Assembly: GCA_051651625.1 (NCBI GenBank)
Contig: JBOFSQ010000008.1
Span: 1 to 43,056, forward strand
Source of the DNA: JBOFSQ01 sp051651625
GTDB lineage: Bacteria > Planctomycetota > Planctomycetia > Pirellulales > Thermoguttaceae
Direction of reading: 5' to 3'
DNA length: 43,056 nucleotides
A model generated the notes under the pieces. That model saw only the letters and a program-made list of their open reading frames with translations. It did not search any database and was not told the DNA's origin. The translations under genes were made by a program, and so were the position numbers. Of this stretch, positions 32,973-40,420 are shown piece by piece (the stretch's first letter is position 1; each line of letters starts with the position of its first letter).

Positions 32973-34115
32973 ATGCAATATCGTCAACTTGGTAACACTG
33001 GACAGAAAGTTTCTGCGCTTGGGTTTGGTTGCATGCGTCTTCCGACGACGGATGGTCTTGGCGGCGCGAACGTTGATAAGGCTGAAGCTGTTCGGATGAT
33101 TCAGCGCGGCATTGACGGCGGGATAAATTATCTCGACACTGCGCTCGTTTATCACGCGGGAGTCAGTGAGAAGGTGATCGCAGAGGCTCTCAAAAACGGG
33201 TATCGTGAGCGGCACGGTGGCGTTCTCATTGCAACGAAATTGCCGACGTGGGACAGTGCCGCACTCGAAAGTCCCGACAAAATCCTTAACGCACAGCTAA
33301 AAACGCTCGGAGTTGATTGCATCGACGTTTACTTTTTGCACTGTCTTCAAGTTCACACTTGGCGCGAGTGCGAACGGCTCAAACTGCCAGAGTGGCTCGA
33401 CAAAAAGAAACGCGAGGGGAAAATCCGCTACGCAGCGTTTTCGTTTCACGACGCTTACAGCACGTTCACCGAAGTTGTTGACGCCTTCGCGTGGGACGTG
33501 GCGCAGATACAATACAATTACATGGGCGAGAATGTTCAAGCTGGCAAACGCGGGCTGCAATATGCGGCGGGGAAGGGGATTGCGGTCATTGCGATGGAGC
33601 CGCTCTTCGGCGGCGTACTCGCCGACCCGCCCGGCCCGCTCGGTGAACAGTTCAAAGTGGCGAAGAAAGACCCCGTTGACATCGCTCTGCGTTGGGTGTG
33701 GAACCAGCCCGAAATCTCGCTCCTTTTGAGCGGAATGACAACGATGGAACACGTCGAGCGAAACCTCGAAATCGCCGACAGCAGCGGCGTCGCAGCGATG
33801 ACCGACGAAGACCTTGTCTTCGTCGAGACGGTGCAAAAGACGTTCAGCGATATGATGCCGATAGCGTGTTCAAAGTGTCGTTACTGCGATGGATGTCCGG
33901 TGGGTGTAGACATTGCGACGAACTTTGAAGCATACAATAACGCCAAGATTTTGTCGGGCAACACCTCGCTGAGTCGCAACCTCTACGGAATGATGGCCCC
34001 CGAACACCGCGCCTCCGCCTGTACCGATTGCGGACTGTGCGAAACAAAATGCCCACAACAACTCCCAATCCGCTCGCTCCTCAAAGATGTTAGCAAGTTT
34101 TTGGGAGGGAAGTGA
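32973..34115 (+). CDS. Aldo/keto reductase with C-terminal 4Fe-4S ferredoxin domain
   Basis: A 380-residue oxidoreductase. The N-terminal TIM barrel is an aldo/keto reductase (MQYRQLGNTGQKVSALGFGC) with the catalytic tetrad D55, Y60, K89 and H123. The C-terminal ~90 residues carry two cysteine clusters, CSKCRYCDGC (299-308) and CTDCGLCETKC (350-360), with CP motifs typical of ferredoxin-like iron-sulfur binding. Such fused proteins are common in anaerobes, where they probably pass electrons between the cluster and a nicotinamide cofactor. The substrate is unknown. GAAAGG lies about ten bases before the ATG. The WYL regulator gene follows 40 bases downstream and may be co-transcribed. Confidence 0.92.
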   Translation: MQYRQLGNTGQKVSALGFGCMRLPTTDGLGGANVDKAEAVRMIQRGIDGGINYLDTALVYHAGVSEKVIAEALKNGYRERHGGVLIATKLPTWDSAALESPDKILNAQLKTLGVDCIDVYFLHCLQVHTWRECERLKLPEWLDKKKREGKIRYAAFSFHDAYSTFTEVVDAFAWDVAQIQYNYMGENVQAGKRGLQYAAGKGIAVIAMEPLFGGVLADPPGPLGEQFKVAKKDPVDIALRWVWNQPEISLLLSGMTTMEHVERNLEIADSSGVAAMTDEDLVFVETVQKTFSDMMPIACSKCRYCDGCPVGVDIATNFEAYNNAKILSGNTSLSRNLYGMMAPEHRASACTDCGLCETKCPQQLPIRSLLKDVSKFLGGK

Positions 34116-34155
34116 ACGGCCATGCTCCAAACGGTTGGATATTAGGATCACACAA

Positions 34156-35148
34156 ATGTCACAAAAAAATCCACCAACTGCTCGGCAATGGGAACTGATT
34201 GCGATTCTCAAAAAGTCGAAACGCGGAATGACTCTCGTTGAGATTGCCGACAAGCTCGGCATGAATGAGCGAACAATTCGGCGTGACTTAATAAAGTTGA
34301 AAACATCGGGTCTACCGATTCAAGAGAAGACTGCGGCGCACGGTCGCATACTCTACAGGATTGACGAAAATCCGCTCACGCCCGCCGCGTTCAACTTTGA
34401 CGAAGCGGCGGCACTCTATCTCGGCTATCGTTTTTTGGCTCCGCTTTCTCACTCGTTTCTCGGTGAAGCCGCCGCAGACGGTTTGCGAAAAATCCGCAAG
34501 CAACTCGGAACGCAACACGTTCGCATTCTCGACCAACTTCTGGAAATCTTCCGAGAATCGACAACAGGCTGGAGCAATTATTCGCACCAGTCTGAAGTCA
34601 TCGCAACCTTGATAATGGCGTGCGAAGACAAAAAGGAAACCGCTATTTGTTATCGTTCGTATGCGGCACGCGAAGTGGAGCGTTACACGATTCATCCTTA
34701 CGCCCTGATTACGCAGATGGGGACTCTGTACGTCCTCGGTTTTTCCTGCAAACGCAACGAAATGCGGATTTGGAAATTGAACCGCATCGTCGAGGCGGAA
34801 CTGCTGACGACCACGTTCAAGAAACCGAAATCGTCCGACATCAACGACTATCGCCGTCGTGGTTTTGGCGTTTTCGTTTTCAACGATGCGCCGGTGCAAA
34901 AGGTGCGTATCAAAGTTGACGGTGTGATGGCGCGGTACGTCCAAGAACACAACTGGCACGAAACGCAACAATTCCAAAAGCAACCGGACGGCAGCGTGAT
35001 TGTCCAATTTGAGGTTGTGCCGACGCGCGAGCTAACAAACTGGATACTGAATCTGGGACGCGAGGCCGAGGTACTGGAGCCAAAATCGTTTCGCCAAGAA
35101 GTCGCCGCAGAGATCGCCAAAATGAACGAGCGGTATGTTGCGCGTTGA
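34156..35148 (+). CDS. WYL-domain transcriptional regulator
   Basis: A 330-residue DNA-binding protein. An N-terminal winged helix-turn-helix (RQWELIAILKKSKRGMTLVE, then IADKLGMNERTIRRDLIKLK, about 10-55) is followed by a WYL domain. In it, ICYRSYAAREVERYTIHPYA and LITQMGTLYVLGFSCKRNEM (about 175-215) contain the conserved pocket, although the family WYL triplet itself reads TLYVLG here. The C-terminal WCX-like part (VRIKVDGVMARYVQE, then LGREAEVLEPKSFRQEV) ends the protein. WYL proteins sense ligands, often nucleic acid, and regulate stress or defence genes. This one could control the aldo/keto reductase just upstream or the accessory block downstream; neither is shown. Confidence 0.88.
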   Translation: MSQKNPPTARQWELIAILKKSKRGMTLVEIADKLGMNERTIRRDLIKLKTSGLPIQEKTAAHGRILYRIDENPLTPAAFNFDEAAALYLGYRFLAPLSHSFLGEAAADGLRKIRKQLGTQHVRILDQLLEIFRESTTGWSNYSHQSEVIATLIMACEDKKETAICYRSYAAREVERYTIHPYALITQMGTLYVLGFSCKRNEMRIWKLNRIVEAELLTTTFKKPKSSDINDYRRRGFGVFVFNDAPVQKVRIKVDGVMARYVQEHNWHETQQFQKQPDGSVIVQFEVVPTRELTNWILNLGREAEVLEPKSFRQEVAAEIAKMNERYVAR

Positions 35149-35403
35149 AAAGTTTGTAATCGTTCGCAGTTTGTTTCGTCATTCCTGCGTAGGCAGGAAT
35201 CCAAAGGGAAGACCTAGTCAACGCAATTGCACACATGGCACCGAATCTTCGCGTACATGGGTTCCGCTCTCGCGTCTGCTTGATGCGTGTGATTTGGATT
35301 CCTGCCTCCGCAGGAATGACGGCCACAAGGAATCAACCGTTCACGCTTCCAAAAGTTTTTTCAAGAAAAATCTCGCAGGTGTGACAAAACATGTCCAACC
35401 AAA

Positions 35404-35433
35404 TTGGACAGATGCAAAGAAGGTGTGTATAAT
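35404..35433 (+). promoter_or_regulatory. Promoter-like site without an obvious gene
   Basis: TTGGAC (35404-35409), an 18-base spacer and a perfect TATAAT (35428-35433). The nearest downstream gene begins at 35781, with structured repeat sequence between. A long leader or a small RNA is possible. Confidence 0.35.
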
Positions 35434-35602
35434 CGCGGGCGTTCGTTCGACGGCAAGCAAACGATACGCGGCGTGTTTTGATAGCGGCAGACGGACAGAG
35501 AAAACGTCGCCGCCACGATTGCATCCGTTGCATAGCATTTTTCGTCCCGACGGGACGGCATCCCAATAACCGGCGGTAAGTGCCGCCGCGAGAGCGGCAA
35601 AC

Positions 35603-35709
35603 GCAACCGCCGGTAGCGACCACCTAAAAACCGAGCGTCTGTAAGACGCCACCAATCACAACATTGACGCTACCCCAAATGCCGGTAGAATGATTGGCGT
35701 TGTGTCCGT
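35603..35709 (+). repeat. Promoter-bearing repeat, copy 1
   Basis: It shares GCAACCGCCGGTAG, the hairpin GCGTCTGTAAGACGC, TTGACGCTA, AAATGCCGGTAGAATGA and TGGCGTTGTGT with copy 2 at 40254-40360, in the same orientation. Inside is a sigma70-type promoter: TTGACG (35664-35669), 16 bases, TAGAAT (35686-35691), pointing at the gene at 35781. Confidence 0.75.
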
Positions 35710-35780
35710 GGTAACGTGCTGCGGACTTGTGGAGCGAGAAAGCCAATCTCGCAATGTCAAACCATAGTGGAGAAAACACC

Positions 35781-36446
35781 ATGTCCTCACAAAAAAAGTT
35801 GTCCGATCTATCCAGTGTTGTCGGTGCGTTTATGAAGTTGCGAAAGGCGGATCACCGCTACGCATCTTTTGATTACTGCTACAACCATTTTCATCCCACC
35901 AATCGCAAAAGAAAACTCGATTCGGAAAAGAGTTGCGCAGTGCTGTTCTCTTATCTGGCAAGTTGGGGAATGTTGCGAGGTTCAAGTTTTCTTCTGAAAG
36001 AAACCAACATCAAGCACTTTGAGCCGACGATTCAGTTTATTAACGGCTGCGAGCCGTCGTGTTGGGAAATTGACGTTGACAATTATACCGTCAACAACAA
36101 CGCAAACATTGATACGATTCTCGATATGGCAGAAGGAATTCGAAAGCATATCAGACCGGACGAAAAGATTTCCGTGACACTGGTTACAAAAATTCTGCTT
36201 GGTGTGTTTGGCTGTGTCCCCGCTTTTGATTCAATGTTTAGAAAAACTTTTGACGGATTTAACTCCCTCTCGCCAAAATCTTTGATACAGCTTAACAAAA
36301 TTTGTTGTGACAATGCAGGCGAGATAGATAAACAGTCTCAAAAATACAAGACTTTGGTTTTTCAAAGTGGCGACACACCGAATCCTTACACGAAAGCAAA
36401 AATTATCGACATGTATGGCTTTTACAAAACTTTCTCCCAACGGTAA
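35781..36446 (+). CDS. Unrecognised AT-rich accessory protein
   Basis: A 221-residue soluble protein with no signal peptide or membrane helix. The notable segment is HRYASFDYCYNHFHPTNRKR followed by CAVLFSYLASWGMLRGSSFL. The C-terminal half (LVTKILLGVFGCVPAFDSMF, then KIIDMYGFYKTFS) looks helical. I remember proteins with a YLASWGM.RGSSFLL stretch in scattered bacteria but cannot name the family or a function. GGAG eight bases before the ATG sets the start, and a repeat-borne promoter lies about 90 bases upstream. The base composition is clearly more AT-rich than neighbouring housekeeping genes, suggesting horizontal transfer. It is the first gene of a block bounded by direct repeats. Confidence 0.7.
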   Translation: MSSQKKLSDLSSVVGAFMKLRKADHRYASFDYCYNHFHPTNRKRKLDSEKSCAVLFSYLASWGMLRGSSFLLKETNIKHFEPTIQFINGCEPSCWEIDVDNYTVNNNANIDTILDMAEGIRKHIRPDEKISVTLVTKILLGVFGCVPAFDSMFRKTFDGFNSLSPKSLIQLNKICCDNAGEIDKQSQKYKTLVFQSGDTPNPYTKAKIIDMYGFYKTFSQR

Positions 36447-36602
36447 TCATCCACAGTCGGTTTCATCGCGCTACGAATAGTAGCCGGAAAGGAGGCGTAC
36501 TCGCCGTATTGACGGAAACGAAGTGCAACGCCTAATTTCGTCGTAACCGTTCACGGAATTGGCCGCGTTAACGTTGACATATTTGCCCCCGTCGGGGCAA
36601 AA

Positions 36603-36710
36603 ATGAAAACGATACCGCTGGCGAAGCAAAGGTTGTTGCGCAAGATCGGTAAGGCGACGGGGGGATGTTGTGTGTTGTTATTGGTGAACGATGCGGTGAA
36701 ATATTTGTGA
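36603..36710 (+). CDS. Possible 35-residue peptide upstream of the radical SAM operon
   Basis: A small open frame reads MKTIPLAKQRLLRKIGKATG then GCCVLLLVNDAVKYL. It has a basic N-terminal half, a central GGCC and a hydrophobic C-terminal half, and it ends 33 bases before the zinc-ribbon gene. There is no Shine-Dalgarno; a GCCCC/GGGGC hairpin lies directly upstream. Its position beside a radical SAM/SPASM enzyme makes it a candidate peptide substrate, but a frame of this length can easily arise by chance. Confidence 0.25.
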   Translation: MKTIPLAKQRLLRKIGKATGGCCVLLLVNDAVKYL

Positions 36711-36743
36711 GCAGTTACCATTTAGCGAAAGACGAGGTACGTC

Positions 36744-37415
36744 ATGGTACACACACTTAACCGCGCCGAATTAGTCGAGCGTCTCAAAAAGCTCGCTGAA
36801 AGTGCCACTATACCGGCATCGCGTAAGCGATTGCCAAAGCGAGTGCAAAGAAGAGCCATGTGCTATTCACCAGCCCGTATAGAACGTGCACCAAATTTAG
36901 CAATCCCGTGTCCGCAATGCCAAAAGGGGACGCTCACCATTTTCGGGAAAACATTAGAGAGACTTTATCCACACGAAGATTACAGTCACTACGATCCATC
37001 AGTGATAAATAAAGTGCGCGAAAAAATTCTCAAGCGACTCGCCAAGGAGCCCGATTTTCTCAAGGAATTGGAACCGGTCGATTTCGTACACCATATCATT
37101 GCAGCGTATCAAGAACCGTTTGCTACGCTACAAGAATTAGGGCTGCCCGCAGAATTGATTGTTCCACCGCACTGTTCGTTATGCGGGCACGGCTTTGAAG
37201 AGAAAAAGTTTGTATTGCGAATTACTTATCCCGACAGTGCCAAGCCGCATAAAATCAGTTTGGAAGGCACGTCCGTTCTGGAAACAATGGTACTATTTCT
37301 GCAGGGCAGGAAGCGGTTGGAAGGTGGACGAGATGAGGTAAAAACCTTGAAGGAATTCGTCCCAAAATTGCGAAAGTGGTTCGGAGTCACCAAGTCGGAA
37401 TGCGAAGGAGTATAG
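36744..37415 (+). CDS. Zinc-ribbon protein of unknown function, first gene of the radical SAM operon
   Basis: A 223-residue soluble protein that I do not recognise. Two CxxC pairs are visible, CPQC (about 56-59) and CSLC followed by GHGF (about 145-148), spaced like a split zinc ribbon. Between them is a helical region (NKVREKILKRLAKEPDFLKE, then EPVDFVHHIIAAYQEPF) with a conserved-looking HH pair. The C-terminal ~50 residues are basic and helical. GAGG six bases before the ATG supports the start. The stop is four bases before the radical SAM ATG, so the two genes are surely co-transcribed. A role as substrate-recognition or adaptor protein for the enzyme is an inference from context. Confidence 0.7.
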   Translation: MVHTLNRAELVERLKKLAESATIPASRKRLPKRVQRRAMCYSPARIERAPNLAIPCPQCQKGTLTIFGKTLERLYPHEDYSHYDPSVINKVREKILKRLAKEPDFLKELEPVDFVHHIIAAYQEPFATLQELGLPAELIVPPHCSLCGHGFEEKKFVLRITYPDSAKPHKISLEGTSVLETMVLFLQGRKRLEGGRDEVKTLKEFVPKLRKWFGVTKSECEGV

Positions 37416-37419
37416 CGTG

Positions 37420-38412
37420 ATGCGACATCTTCCGCGAACGGCGGTACTCGAAATGACGTACCGCTGCAATCACGCCTGCATTTTTTGTTCGTGTCCGTGG
37501 TTTGCCGACCGCTTTCCACGCAAAGACGAAATCAGCGTCAGCGATTGGAAGCAACTCATCAGCACGTTAGCGGAAAACGGTGTCAGCGACGTTGCGTTCA
37601 CGGGCGGCGAACCGCTACTCAAAGACGGTCTCTTTGCAATCATCAAGCACGCCATCGATTGTGGAATCGGTGCGCAATTGCTGTCAAATGGTCGGGCAAT
37701 GTCCGACGAGGTTCTGTACTTTTGCCGCGAGCACGACATCCAGTTGAGTATGAGTTTGCCCGGACTTGCGACGTTTCAAGAACACACTGGAAGTGATACT
37801 CAAGCGAGCGATATTTTGGGTTGGATGGCCAAAGCCCACGAAAAGGGAGTGGCAACCGTGGCGGGGATTACCGTTACCCAGCGCAACTTGCCCGAACTTT
37901 TTGAGGTCATTGCCGAAGCCTTGCTCGCCGGTGCGGATTCGATTTTACTGAACCGCTTCATGCCCGGCGGTCGCGGACTAAAACACCGGTCGCTGGAATT
38001 GAATTCCCAGCAGATTCTGGAGATGCTTGATACTGCCGAGGAGGTGCTGCGCACGGCGAATCGTTACGGTAGCGTTGGCACGGAATTGCCGCTCTGTCTG
38101 ATTGAACCCGCGAAGTACACGCATCTCAAAGTAGGGACGCGATGCAGTGCTGGCGTGGACTTTTTCGCAATCGATCCGTCTGGTTATCTTCGCGTTTGCA
38201 ACCACTCGGAACAGCGACTGGTTCACTGGCGAGAACTGGAACAGTTAGTTGATCACGCCTACTGGCGACGTTTTACCGAGAAGTCGTTCTTGCCGCCGCA
38301 TTGCCAGAGTTGTCATCTCTCGGTGCGATGTGACGGTGGCTGTCGTGAGGCTGCTCACATCGTCAGCGGCAAACTTGAATCACTCGACCCATTGTTGACT
38401 CGCGCTTTTTGA
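37420..38412 (+). CDS. Radical SAM/SPASM domain enzyme
   Basis: A 330-residue radical SAM protein. C16-x3-C20-x2-C23 (CNHACIFC) binds the SAM-cleaving 4Fe-4S cluster, and FTGGEPLLKDG (60-70) is the GGEP motif. The C-terminal SPASM-type region has C242, GYLRVC (C260), CQSC (295-298), C304 and C308, ligands for auxiliary clusters. Such enzymes modify peptides or proteins (RiPP maturation, sulfatase maturation, heme-related steps). It lacks obvious similarity to sulfatase-maturing enzymes beyond the shared folds, so the sulfatases in this window are not assumed to be its substrate. AAGGAG serves either ATG 37420 or GTG 37417. It is the middle gene between the zinc-ribbon protein and the AAA+ ATPase. 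Confidence 0.9.
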   Translation: MRHLPRTAVLEMTYRCNHACIFCSCPWFADRFPRKDEISVSDWKQLISTLAENGVSDVAFTGGEPLLKDGLFAIIKHAIDCGIGAQLLSNGRAMSDEVLYFCREHDIQLSMSLPGLATFQEHTGSDTQASDILGWMAKAHEKGVATVAGITVTQRNLPELFEVIAEALLAGADSILLNRFMPGGRGLKHRSLELNSQQILEMLDTAEEVLRTANRYGSVGTELPLCLIEPAKYTHLKVGTRCSAGVDFFAIDPSGYLRVCNHSEQRLVHWRELEQLVDHAYWRRFTEKSFLPPHCQSCHLSVRCDGGCREAAHIVSGKLESLDPLLTRAF

Positions 38413-38455
38413 GTTGGAGTCGCATCTTCACCACTTCACAACAGGAGATCACACC

Positions 38456-40213
38456 ATGTCCGACATCGAAACGATCACCACACGCGAACACGAATTGGAG
38501 CACGAGCAGGAGCAACCGGAGCAAATCGCTGCGCCGCAGTGTCTCCCGCCGCGGAAGCATCCGAGCGATTTGACGCTGTTTGGCAATCTTCTTACGATTG
38601 GTTCGACGCACGAAAACCTCGGCGGAAAACCGGAAGCGATGTTCGGCGAGATGAAAGAGCACATTGATTTTGTCTGCGAGAGACTCGATATAACGCCGCT
38701 GCAAGCCGTGTTGTTTGCTGATCTGTTCGTTACCAGCGATGGCGACGCCACTAAAATCCGCGAGTTGGCGAAGCTGATGAAGTGCAAGCCGATAGAAGTG
38801 TGCGCGTACTTTGACGAGTTCGATATGCTCGAACGGAAAGGGTTCATCGATGTCGAGTCCAATAGCGATAGCCGCTTTCATCAAGAGGGCATCAGTATCA
38901 AAATTTCGTTCGACGTTGTTTGCAAGTTGCAGCGTGGCGAGCGTCCACAAAATCAGTGGGCGGAAAAATTGGAGCCACACGAGTTTCTCGCCCGTGTTGC
39001 CAAGCTCATCGATGATCAACGTTGCAGCGATGACGATCAGAACTCGATTATAATCAAACGCTTCGATCTCATGCGAGAACACAATCGCCACCTCGGCATT
39101 GTCAAGGCGATTGATGGGTACGCTCTCACAAGCGATGACCAACTGCTCCTGCTGCGGTTCTGTGTGAACTTTGTGCTAATGGACAACGACATGCTTGATC
39201 GCGATGAATTGGAACTCGTCCCGCGTTGGCGTCATATGGTCTTTGACTTGCGGCGCGGGCAGCATCCGCTCCAAAAAAAGAATCTGATTGAGCATGCGAA
39301 TAGCGACGGTCTCGCGCAGAAAGACTGTTACGCACTCACCGAAAAGGCGAAAGACGAACTATTGGACGACGTTGAATCGCTCATGAATCCCAAATCAATC
39401 ACGGGATTAATCGAGGCATCGTCGTTGAAAGAGAAGCCGCTTTTCTATCCCGACAAAACGCAGCGCAGCGTGAAAGAACTTTCAGACCTGTTGCGTGAAG
39501 ATAACTGGCAGAACGTCCGCGCAAACCTCACGAAAAACGGGATGCGCACCGGTTTTGCGTGCTTGTTTTCAGGCGGCCCCGGAACGGGGAAGACGGAAAC
39601 GGCAATGCAAGTCGCGCGGATGACGGGGCGCGGAATTATTCAGGTTGACATTGCCGAATCGAAGAGTTGTTGGCACGGCGAGAGCGAGAAACGTATCAAG
39701 GCGATTTTCACGCGGTATCGCGCCGCAGTGAAACGCTCTGCACTAACGCCGATTCTCCTCTTCAACGAGGCGGACGCGCTCATCAACAAGCGTCTTGATT
39801 TGGAAAGAGGCCTTAACGGTGCTGTAAACAAAACCGAGAACGCGATACAGAACATCATCTTGCAAGAGATGGAAAATCTTGACGGGATTCTCATCGCCAC
39901 GACGAACTTGACGTGTAACATGGACAAAGCATTTGAACGGCGATTTCTTTACAAGATTGAGTTTGAGAAGCCGACGCTCGATGCGCGGAAGTCGATTTGG
40001 CTGGCGATGATTCCCGAACTGTCGGAGGCTGATGTTAACGCGCTTGCATCGACGTTTGATTTTTCTGGCGGCCAGATTGAGAACATTTCTCGTCGTCGTG
40101 CGGTAGCGTTGGTGTTACACGGTCAACCGCCGAGTTTGGACGATCTGATCGCGTACAGCAAAGAAGAACAGTCCGGCAGCGAACACGCAAGACGGATCGG
40201 ATTCGCGGTGTGA
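38456..40213 (+). CDS. AAA+ ATPase with N-terminal helical/winged region
   Basis: A 585-residue protein. After an acidic His/Glu-rich start, residues ~65-290 are helical with winged-helix features (DGDATKIRELAKLMKCKPIE and EFDMLERKGFIDVES). The AAA+ module has Walker A FSGGPGTGKTETA (371-383), Walker B ILLFNEAD (433-440), sensor 1 ATTNLT (481-486) and an arginine region FERRFLYKIEFEKP. The lid shows FSGGQIENISRRRAV. NEAD in place of DEAD-like Walker B residues is usual in this subfamily as I recall it from Bacteroidota. Such ATPases remodel or unfold protein complexes. AGGAG lies upstream of the ATG, 43 bases after the radical SAM gene, consistent with one operon. Confidence 0.88.
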   Translation: MSDIETITTREHELEHEQEQPEQIAAPQCLPPRKHPSDLTLFGNLLTIGSTHENLGGKPEAMFGEMKEHIDFVCERLDITPLQAVLFADLFVTSDGDATKIRELAKLMKCKPIEVCAYFDEFDMLERKGFIDVESNSDSRFHQEGISIKISFDVVCKLQRGERPQNQWAEKLEPHEFLARVAKLIDDQRCSDDDQNSIIIKRFDLMREHNRHLGIVKAIDGYALTSDDQLLLLRFCVNFVLMDNDMLDRDELELVPRWRHMVFDLRRGQHPLQKKNLIEHANSDGLAQKDCYALTEKAKDELLDDVESLMNPKSITGLIEASSLKEKPLFYPDKTQRSVKELSDLLREDNWQNVRANLTKNGMRTGFACLFSGGPGTGKTETAMQVARMTGRGIIQVDIAESKSCWHGESEKRIKAIFTRYRAAVKRSALTPILLFNEADALINKRLDLERGLNGAVNKTENAIQNIILQEMENLDGILIATTNLTCNMDKAFERRFLYKIEFEKPTLDARKSIWLAMIPELSEADVNALASTFDFSGGQIENISRRRAVALVLHGQPPSLDDLIAYSKEEQSGSEHARRIGFAV

Positions 40214-40253
40214 CGTAACGGCGTCGGCGCGTGTAACCGCGATAACGATGAGC

Positions 40254-40360
40254 GCAACCGCCGGTAGACGCCGCACGAAGTTGAGCGTCTGTAAGACGCT
40301 ACCAATCGCAATGTTGACGCTATCCAAAATGCCGGTAGAATGACTGGCGTTGTGTTCCGC
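40254..40360 (+). repeat. Promoter-bearing repeat, copy 2
   Basis: A direct copy of the element at 35603-35709. It carries TTGACG (40314-40319), 16 bases and TAGAAT (40336-40341), ending about 80 bases before the WD40 gene. The hairpin GCGTCTGTAAGACGC lies just before the promoter. Confidence 0.75.
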
Positions 40361-40420
40361 AGTACGGTGCTAACGATATTGCTGAACAACGTTCGTTTCA
40401 CAAGAAGTGAGGTATCAACA

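Larger units (their letters stand above)
35149..35780. other. 632-bp gene-free stretch of mixed repeats and promoters
   Basis: It contains a facing pair of ATTCCTGC-type palindromes (35177-35202 and 35296-35322), a promoter-like site (35404-35433), and a GACGGACAGAGAAAACGTCG block shared with 22489 and 26640. A GC-rich structured segment (35554-35600) follows. Last is the promoter-bearing repeat (35603-35709) ahead of the next gene. No credible gene is seen. Confidence 0.65.

Noticed and set aside
35177..35322. Possible CRISPR array, because of repeated short sequences
   Set aside because: The repeats are inverted, few and of unequal spacing, with no cas genes; they are palindromic intergenic elements.
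35135..35660. Overlapping short frames on both strands
   Set aside because: They read through palindromic repeats and lack start signals or conserved sequence.
37420..38412. Radical SAM enzyme as maturase for the two sulfatases
   Set aside because: It is 18 kb away, sits in a separate operon and lacks motifs I would call specific for sulfatase maturation; a profile comparison could revise this.
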